A stretch of DNA of 64,000 nt from Molanna angustata (taxonomy: Eukaryota > Arthropoda > Insecta > Trichoptera > Molannidae). The stretch spans positions 36,917,447-36,981,446 of the forward strand of contig OY754970.1 in NCBI GenBank assembly GCA_963576475.1. Reading direction: 5' to 3'. Below the pieces are notes generated by a model. The model saw nothing but the letters and a program-made list of their open reading frames with translations. It ran no database searches and was not told where the DNA came from. Positions 1 to 10,224 of the stretch are shown here, piece by piece. The stretch's first letter is position 1. The number at the start of each line of letters is the position of its first letter. The translations under genes and the position numbers were made by a program.

Positions 1-486
1 GTTTTTTTTATAATATGTATTGAATGTTACTCATATATTTGAATAAATGAAAAAATTGAAAACGGTATCATTAGTATTTTTAATAACAATATTTAATAAT
101 TGTTATTCACGTGAATAAAAAACTACGTAATTCTACGATTATTTTCCGCAATATTCACCCTTGACCGGATTCATTCAATTTATTAACTCACCGCGAGTTT
201 AAATACTGATTCAATTGTTTATTTGTTGAGTTTATAACGAATCATTGAACGTGCGATTTATGATTCGATCGGATGTCGGTAATTGTATTGCTATTTGAAA
301 TTAATTGTTTTACTGATATTTTTGTATTTTATACAAAATTGGTGTAGTAGTTACCTACCATTTATATCGTTTCACAATAAATTACGTATGATCTGTATTT
401 TAATTTGTTTGCTGTATAAAACAACCACGTTTGATACAATATGTTTGATATTGGCAATATGAATGAAAACAATCTACCATGATACA
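1..486. other. AT-rich intergenic stretch, nothing recognised
   Basis: No convincing coding frame, RNA gene or repeat was recognised in this stretch. It lies just outside the left terminus of the family C element. Confidence 0.5.
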
Positions 487-1908
487 TTTTTACATCTCAC
501 TACCCCAAGTGGTGAATTATGAATTGACATTTTTAAGGTTATTTTTTTATTTTCAGATAATCAACTAGTCTCATGCTAAGATTGTATTCTATGTGTGTAG
601 TGTACTATGTGATATGTAGATACGTCATGTTTATTTTTATTTTCAGATAATCAACTAGTCTCATGCTAAGATTGTATTCTATGTGTGTAGTGTACTATGT
701 GATATGTAGATACGTCATGTTTATTTTTATTTTCAGATAATCAACTAGTCTCATGCTAAGATTGTATTCTATGTGTGTAGTGTACTATGTGATATGTAGA
801 TACGTCATGTTTATTTTTATTTTCAGATAATCAACTAGTCTCATGCTAAGATTGTATTCTATGTGTGTAGTGTACTATGTGATATGTAGATACGTCATGT
901 TTATTTTTATTTTCAGATAATCAACTAGTCTCATGCTAAGATTGTATTATATGTGTGTAGTGTACTATGTGATATGTAGATACGTCATGTTTATTTTTAT
1001 TTTCAGATAATCAACTAGTCTCATGCTAAGATTGTATTCTATGTGTGTAGTGTACTATGTGATATGTAGATACGTCATGTTTATTTTTATTTTCAGATAA
1101 TCAACTAGTCTCATGCTAAGATTGTATTATATGTGTGTAGTGTACTATGTGATATGTAGATACGTCATGTTTATTTTTATTTTCAGATAATCAACTAGTC
1201 TCATGCTAAGATTGTATTCTATGTGTGTAGTGTACTATGTGATATGTAGATACGTCATGTTTATTTTTATTTTCAGATAATCAACTAGTCTCATGCTAAG
1301 ATTGTATTCTATGTGTGTAGTGTACTATGTGATATGTAGATACGTCATGTTTATTTTTATTTTCAGATAATCAACTAGTCTCATGCTAAGATTGTATTCT
1401 ATGTGTGTAGTGTACTATGTGATATGTAGATACGTCATGTTTATTTTTATTTTCAGATAATCAACTAGTCTCATGCTAAGATTGTATTCTATGTGTGTAG
1501 TGTACTATGTGATATGTAGATACGTCATGTTTATTTTACTTTATCTATTATAGACTAGTACCTACTCATAGATTCTTTTCAAATTTATATACCTAATACT
1601 CGCCTAGATCCCATTACATTTTGAAGAATACCTCATCCGTGTTTCTCATTTTTTTTAACTGTCAAATATTTCAAGGTGACCCCAAGATCAGGAAACATAA
1701 AATATGATATTTTTATTTTCAAATTTCTAAAATGGCACATCACTTTCATGAATAATAATAAAGTCTTCATAGTAAAATATTTAAATGAAAAATAATTAAA
1801 CAAACTTATTTCATGAATTTGCTGAAAATTATCCATACAAAGCATGAATACTTTGTGGAGTGACATGGTAGTGAGGAGTGTTGAGTTGGCCACAACCCAC
1901 TAGTTATA
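487..1908 (-). mobile_element. Family C dispersed element, expanded copy (C1)
   Basis: The left end resembles the terminus TTTTTACTCCTCACTAACC seen at 40155 and, inverted, near 41188. After an internal array of 90-bp units, the sequence from 1539 to 1908 follows, in reverse complement, the order of landmarks seen in the copies at 11884-12905 and 40595-41188. These are the 'tctattatagact' block, the 'aatactcgcctagatcc' block, the 'actgtcaaatatttcaaggtgacccc' block and the end near 'ggccacaacccact'. I read this as one short non-autonomous element, about 0.5-0.6 kb without inserts, enlarged here by amplification. No transposase frame is visible. Target duplications were not resolved, so the superfamily is unknown. 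Confidence 0.65.
541..1538. repeat. Tandem array of 90-bp units, 11 copies plus a short partial unit
   Basis: The unit starts at 541, 631, 721 and every 90 bases thereafter to 1441, with a partial start at 1531. Units look identical except for the first few bases of unit 1 and a C-to-A change at 949 (unit 5) and 1129 (unit 7). The alternate spacing of that variant suggests that a 180-bp dimer was duplicated at least once. The unit begins with T-rich sequence followed by CAGATAATCAACTAGTCTC and is derived from the subterminal part of family C (compare single-copy versions at 40221-40310 and, inverted, 41061-41125). There are no unique spacers and no open frame. Confidence 0.95.
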
Positions 1909-2002
1909 TTCTTCATTTCAACGTGAAGAAAACTTTGAAAAGTGTATTCTAATTTTTTAAATGGTTACTTAATAGTCTTCTCTGAAGATAGCCAGGCATT
2001 TA

Positions 2003-2764
2003 TCCAACTGTCGATTCGTTCATGAGAATTCAATTCTCTGAATGAATCGACATTATTAAGCCAAGATGCGTGTACAAAGGAAAATTTTGTATGGCGTAGT
2101 GGACTTTTTGCATGCTAATAACTCCAACTAGAGGCCTCGCAGCATATATGTTCCCGTACATGGATTTACTCAGAATTCGGAGTAGAACATTTTATGTGAG
2201 TTTTGTGTGTCTGTGTGTCTGTCTGTCCCCCCCTTATAACTTTTGATCCGCTCAATATGCAGAGCCCGAAATTTCAAAATATATAAACACTTATAAGCCT
2301 ACAAAACTTTTATACTCAAAATGGTGAATTTTTGTTTCAATCAGGGGTTATCAACTTTTGAATTTTTGGTTTATTTTTCCATATATCTCAGAAACCATAA
2401 AAGCTAGAACGCTGAAAATTAGTACAAACATAGACACATATAAAAACTCAAACTGGTTTTTTCGGAAAAATTCCAGGGTTTCTCAAACATTTTTTATTAA
2501 GAAAAAAAAAATTTTTATGATAAATTTATGAGTTTAACTGCCTATATTTCCATTTTCTTTTAAATATCGAAAAAAGCCGAAACACCCCAACTAGATAATT
2601 TAATTTTCTATAAAAAATATTAAAATTGTATTAGAACATCTCAATTTCTTTTAACAAATTTTATCAAAAGTGTATTTTAAGGTTTATAGTTTGGTACTTA
2701 TTCTTCAACTATACATACTATCGCTATCGACAGTTGGATCTCATGTGTTACATGCAACTAGTTA
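2003..2764 (+). mobile_element. Family B element, internally deleted copy (B1)
   Basis: It begins with ccaactgtcgattcgttca and ends with cgacagttggatctcatgtg followed by ttacatgcaactagtt. These termini frame the copies at 26937-27976 and 58847-59915. The interior carries the shared blocks for 'ttactcagaattcggagtag', a short TG/CTG tract at 2199-2225, 'cttttgatccgctcaat' and 'gaaaccataaaagctagaac'. Compared with the roughly 1.05-kb copies it lacks a block near 2660. There is no coding frame, and the mechanism of movement is unknown. Confidence 0.75.
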
Positions 2765-3164
2765 TAAACTTATCAAGCAGATTAAACTATATTTTATTCG
2801 TTTTATAGGTATTTTTAGAAATATTCATCATGCTATTTTTTTTTTCAAGAACTAATATAAAACTTATAGCAAATAGAATTTTTAATATGTAGGTACTACA
2901 ATGTATCCAATTCAAACAGACTAAACTGTGTTAGTATAAAGTTTGTTGACACGACGCATATAGAATTTGTGATGAAATTACGGACTTGCTGTGTGTTTGT
3001 GTGTGTATGTGTGGTTGACTTGCAAATACAATTAGTGTGCTACATATTTCACCGGCATTGAAACCAAAAGCGAAAACAAAGAAGAACAAAAAACTTTTGG
3101 TTATGATCAACTCTAAACAGTTAAGTTTAATGTTGTTTCGTTTACACAATGGAAGTTAATAATG
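2765..3164. other. Unassigned AT-rich sequence
   Basis: A short GT-rich tract lies at 2990-3012. The minus-strand frame across 2931-3149 has no recognisable domain. Confidence 0.4.
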
Positions 3165-3256
3165 AAATTATTACGAATGTAAAACACAGTTATAATCCAC
3201 AGATTAACTGTGGATTGATTGTGGATTAAAACTGTGTTTTACATTCATAATAATTT
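3165..3256. repeat. Foldback palindrome
   Basis: Arms near 3166-3201 and 3220-3255 are inverted copies of each other with few mismatches (gtaaaacacagt / actgtgttttac and ataatccaca / tgtggatt). The loop also contains a short internal repeat of 'tgtggatt'. It could be a very short inverted-repeat element or a relic of an inverted duplication. Confidence 0.7.
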
Positions 3257-3544
3257 TAACTGTAAACAGTGTGAGAGAGAGTAGGAATTTTCAAAGTTTT
3301 GACAGATAAAATCAAGATGTGAAGGAATAAACAGATATCAATAAATAGATTTCACACACTCAAATCACAATACAATAAATTTACATACTACACTACATGT
3401 TGTACGCCATGAACACACAAAAGCATCATAATAAAGCTGGCTCACTTGTATGGCGCCGTTATTGTGAACCCACCTCAAGGACGCTTTACAATTATTTTAC
3501 CTTTTTCAAATCATAACAAATTTCTATAATGTCAACTGTTGGGG

Positions 3545-3950
3545 CAGTATCCCGCATTCTGATGTATTCACTGCTACAAAAACTCTCTTCTGCGCGGGCG
3601 TCCTGGGTTTCGATCCCCAGCAGAGGAGAAATTTGTTTAAATTCATTTCTCACACAATTCTAGCTTTTCTGTGCTGGAAACACTGGTTAGTTGGAAAAAA
3701 TTGCCATATGGCAATAAACTCGCCACTTAAGCAGGCTGCAAGTAAGTGTTTATTATTTTTAACAAAAAATGACTATATTTTTAGCTTTGTTTACACAACG
3801 TGTCGATATCGACACGTGGTGAAAACAAACTGTAAACAAAATAATTATAATTATAAATAATGTTATTTTGTATTTACATATATTGTATTTTTTCATGTCA
3901 ATTTCTCTGTGAGTGTTTCTTAAATAAAAAATAAAATAAATAATAAATAA
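3545..3950 (+). mobile_element. Retroelement 3' region with tRNA-like B-box and A/T-rich tail
   Basis: Positions 3600-3622 contain a B-box-like sequence (ggtttcgatcc) as in tRNA-derived SINEs. Positions 3685-3722 contain the block 'gttggaaaaaattgcc...ggcaataaactcgcc'. That block recurs near 10048, 19855, 21540 and 44050, where it lies in LINE 3' untranslated regions. The segment ends in an A/T-rich tail of ataaataaat type. It is probably a composite or a SINE sharing a LINE tail. The assignment is tentative. Confidence 0.4.
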
Positions 3951-3953
3951 AAT

Positions 3954-4109
3954 AATAAATAAATTTGGAATGGTAAAATAAAACCAAAGTTTTCAGTTCT
4001 ACTAATTTAATGACACTGACTAGTTTCGGTCATCCAGTGACCATTTTCAAAGTGTGTAAAAACAAGAGGAAAACTTTGGTTTTATTTTACCATTCCAAAT
4101 TTATTTATT
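3954..4109. repeat. Inverted repeat with 41-bp arms
   Basis: The left arm 3954-3994 and right arm 4069-4109 are reverse complements around the core tttggaatggtaaaataaaa / ttttattttaccattccaaa. The 74-base loop contains 'actagtttcggtcatccagtg'. This is a compact foldback element or a palindromic relic of a longer element. Confidence 0.85.
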
Positions 4110-4224
4110 ATTTGAAATGGAGTTCTACCAAGAATTGTCCGTAGAAAAGTTAAAAAAAATGTAAACAAAATGTTAAAATGTACCACAAAGATAAAAACAC
4201 GATATTTGGTAATATTTTTTTGTT

Positions 4225-4400
4225 TTATTTTATATCATAGCAGTAACTAATTAAATCCTCCTCCCATCCTTTTTTCTTCCCTTCCTTCTTCGTCACAGGA
4301 AAACATACAATAATAAATTGTTAGTAATATTTCAATTTATTTTTTGTTGTAATCTATGAACAAATGTAATTGGTCTGTTTTATATTTGTATATTTTATAA
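4225..4400 (+). repeat. Dispersed repeat, LINE 3' UTR-like (copy 1 of 2)
   Basis: It shares the blocks 'ttttcttccc', 'cgtcacaggaaaacatacaa', 'ttattttttgttgtaat' and 'ggtctgtt' in the same order with 28455-28622. Both copies lie beside minus-strand LINE remnants. It is probably the 3' untranslated region of a non-LTR element, with no coding part left. Confidence 0.55.
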
Positions 4401-4412
4401 AACTTTATTTGT

Positions 4413-4712
4413 CATACACACATACATACATACCTTTACGCCATGTCACTCACGGGGTAGGCAGAGAGAACCGAACGCCACATTTTTTTATATCTTGACA
4501 CACATTCATCGCCTCGTCAACATTCATACATCGTCTTCTACATTGTTGTCTGTACACGCTTCTTTCGTTTTTCAATTTTTCAGAATTCAGCTATCCTTTT
4601 CTACAGCGACCCCGACCTCTTATTCCATTCCTGTCCGCATTGTATATTTTCTGAGTCATGTGATCCTCGTTCATTCTTTCCTAGTGGCCAAACCATTTCA
4701 ATGTGTTAACTT
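4413..4712 (-). mobile_element. LINE 3' end and eroded reverse-transcriptase C-terminus (family H)
   Basis: On the minus strand the sequence degenerately matches the C-terminus of the better copy at 51040-51715. The block ggcgttcggttctctctgcc, seen here in reverse, and the (atac)n tail at the 3' end also match. No continuous frame remains. The element is 5'-truncated. Confidence 0.65.
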
Positions 4713-4750
4713 AATTCATCAAATATTTAAATATCAAATATTTTTTAAAA

Positions 4751-4980
4751 GTTGCATATACGCAAACATTGTATTTTTCCCTGTCGGGAGTCAATGATAT
4801 TTTTGACATTTTTTTACCATCTCAATAGAGACGATGTTAGAATATTATAAAAGAACCAGATCCTCCAGGTACCGACAGGGCTTACGACCTGTCATCGGTT
4901 GGTTTACGTGATCACTTTGTGCGCTTGCGTAATGTTCACCAATTATGTCTTCTTATTGAGTTCCCTTATCAATGCAATAT
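4751..4980 (+). mobile_element. Family A foldback/MITE fragment (A1)
   Basis: It starts with the terminal block gttgcatatacgcaaacatt and 'ccctgtcgggagtcaa'. It runs through the conserved core (caatagagacgatgtt, gggcttacgacctgtcatcg, gcgcttgcgtaatgttcacc) and stops near 'tatcaatgcaat'. The body and distal terminus seen at 25740-26020 are missing. Confidence 0.75.
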
Positions 4981-5039
4981 CGAAAGTTCAATATATTTTA
5001 ATAATGAGGGTTAAGATTGTTGTAGTTGTTACAGCAGCG

Positions 5040-5230
5040 TTTAATAAAACTGTTTTGATCGTAATTTGTTCTTGACTGTTGTGGCGTGATGTTCTAGATG
5101 TGTACTTAAAAGGCATTCTTTCAACAAGATACGGACTATCGACCAAATTATTTAATATTTCGTGAAGAAAGAGGATGTCTATGATTTTTATTCGTTTTTC
5201 TAATGGAAGTAATTTGTGCTCCCTCAAGGA
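5040..5230 (-). mobile_element. Jockey/CR1-like LINE C-terminal fragment
   Basis: The minus-strand frame reads LPLEKRIKIIDILFLHEILN, then NNLVDSP and TSRTSRHN. This is the pattern found near the C-terminus of Jockey/CR1-type reverse transcriptases. About 60 residues are recognisable. It is 5'-truncated and no 3' tail was identified. Confidence 0.6.
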
Positions 5231-5410
5231 TTGGACAAAAGTAAATTGTTTATTTGATTACGGAAGTTTAGGGATTTGACAAAATTCTTTTGGATTATTA
5301 TGAAACGATTTATTTATAACGGTATGTTGTAGTTTGGACTCCACACAGTTGAAGCAAACTCTAGGTGGCTTCTTACAAAGCCATTATAAAGAAGAATAAA
5401 ACAAATTGTT

Positions 5411-5450
5411 TATATTAAGATGCAAAAAGGATTTTTTGCATCTTAATATA
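5411..5450. repeat. Perfect 18-bp stem hairpin
   Basis: Arms 5411-5428 and 5433-5450 are exact reverse complements with a 4-base loop (ggat). It has no terminator context in a eukaryotic genome and is probably an inverted duplication relic. Confidence 0.85.
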
Positions 5451-5454
5451 AAGC

Positions 5455-5565
5455 CCTTTATGTGCTCCCTTTTATTAGGCAATGCACACCCGCACACCTT
5501 TCACTGGTTACCCCACATTGTGGGATATGCCGTGATGGTATAAATGAATGAATGAATGAATAATA
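5455..5565 (+). repeat. Retroelement 3' end with (ATGA)n tail
   Basis: The block from 'ggcaatgcacacccgcacac' through 'gggatatgccgtgatgg' is the inverse of 48690-48770, and it ends in a tatgaatgaatgaatgaat tail. This is typical of a 5'-truncated non-LTR retroelement 3' end. No coding sequence is left. Confidence 0.6.
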
Positions 5566-6267
5566 TTAAGCCCATATTCCTAAAGCTCTAGTTCACAATG
5601 CTATCAATATTTTGTTTCGTCTGTGACTGTGTTAGAAACAAATTCATAGCACTCCATTATCATAAAAACATAACTGTCTTCATTATAACTTTAGAGAAAT
5701 TAATTTAAAAAAATGTTGAACCATAACTCTCGACTATTTTCATTGTTATTATAAAGAATAAAAAGTATGTATATTCTTGAATTCAGCGGTTACTTTGTGG
5801 TATTCCATAATTAAACTTCATTAAATTTTTAATTAAGCTATAACCACTTATTTTCGAGTTATACGCGAATGATTAATAATTAATTGACACTAATATTTCC
5901 AAATTCTTCCCCGTTACTAACAACGTTCCCTAATAACTCCACCCTCACAGAACATAGCAAATTACAATAACTCAGTCACCCACACGACAATATATGTGGT
6001 TATGTAACAATTCAAACGTTCAAGATTATTTACGTAGTAGTAATTCGCCTGTCGATGGTAGTTAGTTCATTTTCAGTTAAGATTAATAAATTGTGGTCTT
6101 TGGTCAGACTTGATCAACTTTGAACTCAATGATGTCTGTCGGGGGGTTCCCACCAACCAAAGTGTTGTGATTTTTAATAGTTTTCCGTAGTAAATAATAT
6201 GAAGACACATAAAGAACAAGTTTGGGAGCAACTACAAACTTGAGTTTTTACGTTTTTTTACTTTGGT
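5566..6267. other. Unassigned AT-rich stretch
   Basis: I saw no coding frame or recognisable repeat here. Confidence 0.4.
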
Positions 6268-6619
6268 TATTGTAATATATATTATTTGTAAATGAATTAT
6301 TGCTTGTTATTGTGAACATACATGTTGTATAAATAAAATAAGGATAATATGACTATGACTAACACAACTCCTCTCTACTCAAGCCTAATAAGCTTTCAGA
6401 GAGGAGTGGTATTGTAATATATATTATTTGTAAATGAATTATTGCTTGTTATTGTGAACATACATGTTGTATAAATAAAATAAGGATAATATGACTATGA
6501 CTAACACAACTCCTCTCTACTCAAGCCTAATAAGCTTTCAGAGAGGAGTGGTATTGTAATATATATTATTTGTAAATGAATTATTGCTTGTTATTGTGAA
6601 CATACATGTTGTATATATA
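6268..6619. repeat. 142-bp tandem repeat, two full copies plus a partial third
   Basis: Copies start at 6268, 6410 and 6552, exactly 142 bases apart. The third diverges near 6617 after 'catgttgtata'. The two full units appear identical. Each unit carries a stem of 'ctcctctct' and 'agagaggag' around a loop containing 'caagcctaataagc', so each unit can form a hairpin. The identity implies a recent duplication. Confidence 0.92.
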
Positions 6620-6961
6620 AAAAAAAATGCAGGACCACAGACTAAATATACCTTTTTGACATAATAAACTCCAATATTGACCGTACAGAGCTTTTGAAAA
6701 TTATTAATTCCAACATACCAAACAGACGAACGAGGCACACTTCAACGTTCTTTTTAGCCAAAAAAAAAACACCAACTCCGCTCAAAATTCGCCATTGTAC
6801 CGATGCCTTACCACATATAATTATTTGGAAAGGATCAGGTCCGCGAACATATTCTGTACATATGTTCAGGAACCTTTTCCTGACAGGAAAATTAGTAGAT
6901 AGGAATAATTCATTGTTTTGATAACAGCAGTGAGTACACGTAACATTAAATCAAAGGCTTA

Positions 6962-7260
6962 TTCTTCTACTTCTTCTTCTTCAGTCTTTTTTTCCATTCT
7001 TGGATATAGGCCTCCCCCTTGATCCTCCACAACTCAAACTGCATCCATCTCCCTCCGGCACATTTCTTGATGTTATCAGACCACCTTGCCTGGGGTCTGC
7101 CGACACCTCTTCGACTTGTTCTCGGTTGCCATTCTACGATCTTTTTGATCCATCGTGAATTTCTCAATATGCCAGCCCCGCTCCATCGGCTACATTGGTT
7201 CTTTCTCTTATCATGACATTCTGAATTTTGTTCCTTATTGAAATACCCTGATCAGTAAAA
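6962..7260 (-). mobile_element. RTE-like LINE reverse-transcriptase C-terminus and 3' end
   Basis: The minus-strand frame 6967-7167 reads WIKKIVEWQPR, then GVGRPQARWSDNIKK, GRWMQ and GEAYIQEWKK. This is the usual order of an RTE-type C-terminus (GRP-x-RW-x-DDI-x-K, W-x-x-LGEAY-x-Q-W). Upstream frames are broken. The 3' end carries a TTCTTC-type (in reverse GAAGAA) simple tail at 6963-6983. Confidence 0.75.
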
Positions 7261-7333
7261 AGGCTGATAATAATCTATGTTGTACCAATTGGTACAAGTA
7301 GGTAAATAAGACAAAAATGACCTTATAAGTCTG

Positions 7334-7746
7334 GCGCAATTCAGGGGTGACTTCTATACGAAAAATGCATTGTCACCTCAGATATAAGAATTGTAGCTTT
7401 CATTATTTACAAAAAACCAATTCTCTCAATAGATGGCGTTCCAACAAAATAAATAAAAATAATAAGATTGTTGTTCATAATTTCACCCATAGATGGCTGT
7501 AGTAAAAATTCCTTATTTTCAAGCGAAAAGAATTTCAGTATTACAATATATAGAACTTTCAAAATTGAATTGATAGGGATCTCATTAAAAGGCATAATTG
7601 GTGAACGTTGCGCAAGCGCATAAAGTGATCACGTAAACCAGCCGATGACAGGTCGTAAGCCCTGTAGGTGCCTTGATTTCCCGGTTCTCCTACAATAAAT
7701 ATTCCAACTTCGTCTCTATTGAGATAATTAAAAATCTGTTAAAAAA
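7334..7746 (-). mobile_element. Family A element, body plus core (A2)
   Basis: In reverse orientation it holds the body (aattcaggggtgac, 'ctcaatagatggcgtt', 'tagatggctgtag', 'tagaactttcaaaat') followed by the core (ttgcgcaagcgcataaagtg, gccgatgacaggtcg, cttcgtctctattgag). The outer terminal block containing 'tcgggagtca' is absent. There is no coding frame. Confidence 0.75.
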
Positions 7747-7882
7747 TAATCTATGTTATTCTTATTTATTTATTTGTACGTTGCCCATTATTTTTATATA
7801 AATAGTAAAAATCAATCTTCATACTTTCCTGACGTGTTAAAATAACAATTTTCAACACTTAGGCTAAATCGAATATATTTAT

Positions 7883-8010
7883 TTTTGCATAATTATACGC
7901 AAACATTGCATTTTTTTTTTATAGGTGTAGATGCCTTGATTTCCCGGTTTTCTCTTAATATTCCAACTTCGTCTCTATTGAGATATTAAAAAAAATGTCA
8001 TAAAAATTTC
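7883..8010. mobile_element. Family A rearranged fragment (A3)
   Basis: A forward terminal block (gcataattatacgcaaacat) is followed at about 7930 by the core in reverse orientation (tgccttgatttcccggtt, cttcgtctctattgag). The same head-then-inverted arrangement occurs at 14012-14180, so it may define a subfamily rather than an accident. Confidence 0.6.
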
Positions 8011-8650
8011 TCTCCAAAAGCCACTACTCGGAGTCCATATTATGCAATCGTTGTTACCTGCTTGTGGTATTCTTGTACAAAAATAAACATTCTTTATCAT
8101 AGATTCAAGTTTTTTATATATTGTACTATGACGCAAGTCTGGCAGTCACTGAATCTTGGTCTAAAAAAAGTATGTTTTATTTTGTGTCTTTATCTGTTAT
8201 TTAATCACTTTGGACTCGAACACCCTATAATGTATTTGTACGGTTCATTATTTCCTGGTCAATAATTAACGAATGGATAGTGGCTAACGAGATGGTTAAA
8301 TTACAGAAACTAACGCCTCATATATACTTGTATAGGATATGTCTTATAATAAAGGTTTTATTGTAATGATCGAATGTTAAACATCAGTCGAAAACATCCC
8401 GCGAGAGAAAAATAATTCAATTTGTATTGATTGGATGGCGTTCGTGACATACCTAATACATCGTTCCTTAAATTTCAATATAAAGTACACAAATACACCT
8501 AGTTTTCGGCAAACTCCTTGAAAAATCACGTAGCCAAAACATAAATTTTGGGTGTTTTGTTAGGTTAGTAGATACACAGACCGTCCCCAAATCATCAAGA
8601 AATATTCCGATATACCCTACAATGAAAGAAATATATCGAATATATTTTTA

Positions 8651-8992
8651 TTATTGCATATGCGCAAACATTGGATTTTTTTTCCCTGTCGGGAGTCAAA
8701 GATATTTTTTGACAGATTTTTTAATTATCTCAATAGAGACGAAGTTGGAATATTTATTGTAGGAGAACCGGGAAATCAAGGCACCTACAGGGCTTACGAC
8801 CTGTCATCGGCTGGTTTACGTTACTCATTAAAAAGGCATAATTGGTGAACGTTGCGCAAGCGCATAAAGTGATCACGTAAACCAGCCGATGACAGGTCGT
8901 AGGCCCTGTAGGTGCCTTGATTTCCCGGTTCTCCTACAATAAATATTCCAACTTCGTCTCTATTGAGATAATTAAAAAATCTGTTAAAAAAG
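8651..8992. mobile_element. Family A inverted pair with 110-bp arms (A4/A5)
   Basis: Positions 8651-8711 hold the terminal block (tgcatatgcgcaaacattgg, gtcgggagtcaaag). The core then occurs twice in opposite orientation. Arms 8712-8821 and 8875-8984 are equal in length and differ by one base that I can see, with a 53-base spacer. Both strands give the same short frame through the arms (EVGIFIVGEPGNQGTYRAYD). That is a consequence of the inversion, not evidence of coding. Confidence 0.85.
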
Positions 8993-9304
8993 AAATATAT
9001 CTTTGAACTGTTGGTTCTGTACATCTAAAATAAAATAAATTAATGAAAATATATATACCATAGTATTTTACCACAAAAATCGATTTTAATGACCGCACGT
9101 TTTCGCCGAGTTGACTCGAATTTAAAATCATAAAATAAAATAAATAAATAAAACGAACACCAGAAATGCATTACAATTTCACTCAATAGAAGAAACTTTT
9201 TGTATGTCTTTCTGTCCCGTGCTTCTGTCCCTTTATTCCCTTCCGTTCTTTCAGTACATTCCGTCCCTTGAATCCAAATCAAGGACTTTGAGGTATGCCT
9301 GATT

Positions 9305-9560
9305 TTTTTAAGGCTCTGAACGACTTGGCTCCACACTACATTCAAGAACTGTGCCAAAATAATGTTCCATCAGGAAGACAGCTTACATTGAGATCATCTA
9401 GATCACAGAGTACCAACCATTTATAAGAATTTGACAGAGTCAATATGGCGGCTATGATCGCGGTTTCAGTGTGTTAAAATGGAATAAATTGCCCCTTGAC
9501 ATACGTGGAGCTCAGAGCATTCACACCTTCGGTAGACTTTAAAAACTGCCTTGTTTCGTA
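9305..9560 (+). mobile_element. CR1/Jockey-like LINE C-terminal fragment
   Basis: The plus-strand frame reads KALNDLAPHYIQEL, then PSGRQLTLRSSRSQST. Broken frames follow in which 'NKLPLDIRGAQSIHTF'-like sequence (9484-9533) is recognisable. This is the common C-terminal block of insect non-LTR elements (LAP-x-Y-x-x-x-L, R-x-LRSS, W-x-x-LP-x-x-IR). Stops and frameshifts are present. Confidence 0.55.
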
Positions 9561-9649
9561 GAGCCAGCAAATAAACTACAGCGCTCTTGGAGTGATCTTG
9601 TATCACTATACGGCGCTTTACAAATTCTATTTATTATATCCTATCCCTT

Positions 9650-10131
9650 CGATCTGCTGAACGTACTACACTAGCTATCCCCATTCACAATACAGAAGTT
9701 TTCAGCTCCTCTTTTCAAATACAATCAGCTAGATTATGGAATGGCCTAAGTGATGAAGTAACGTCATCTCAATCCATTCAAATATTTACAGGTAAACTAA
9801 AAAAACTTTATTTGTCAAATAGTTCCTGAATTCCTTCTCTATCCTTCCGTAACCTCCTTTTCCTCATTGCTATGATCAGTGTTATTTTTATTATTCTTTT
9901 TTTTTAAACTCTCTTTTCTTCTATTTGTATTTTTTTTCTATTTGTATTTTTATATATTTCTTACTCTTTTGTGTTATTTTTTATCAATTTATTTCTCAAT
10001 TAATAAGTATTGTACCAATTTAACTTAGAGACTTCACGTTGCTCGGGTTGGTTGGAACAAATTGCCTTATGGCAATAAACCTGACTTGGTACATATTATG
10101 TACATAAATTATATAAATAAATAAATAAATT
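9650..10131 (+). mobile_element. Daphne/Jockey-like LINE C-terminus and 3' UTR (family D)
   Basis: The frame from 9653 reads RSAERTTLAIPIHNTE, then SFQIQSARLWNGLSDEV and FTGKLKKLYLS, and ends at a stop near 9828. The same C-terminus is seen inverted at 22113-22290 and in part at 19598-19660. The 3' UTR contains 'ggttggttggaacaaattgcc...ggcaataaac' (10046-10083) and ends in an (AAAT)n tail at 10112-10131. It is 5'-truncated. Confidence 0.75.
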
Positions 10132-10224
10132 ATTATTATCTAAGGTGTAATGACAATACAAACTAAGTGCAAACACTTCATCACTTTTAGACAGCCCTAG
10201 ATATTTAATATTATAATTAGTCAG

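Noticed and set aside
541..1538. Regularly spaced repeats that might suggest a CRISPR array
   Set aside because: The whole 90-bp unit repeats with no unique spacers, the context is eukaryotic, and the unit belongs to a dispersed element.
8654..9024. Two similar peptides on opposite strands, as if a duplicated gene
   Set aside because: They arise from the 110-bp inverted pair in family A. Other family A copies do not keep the frame.
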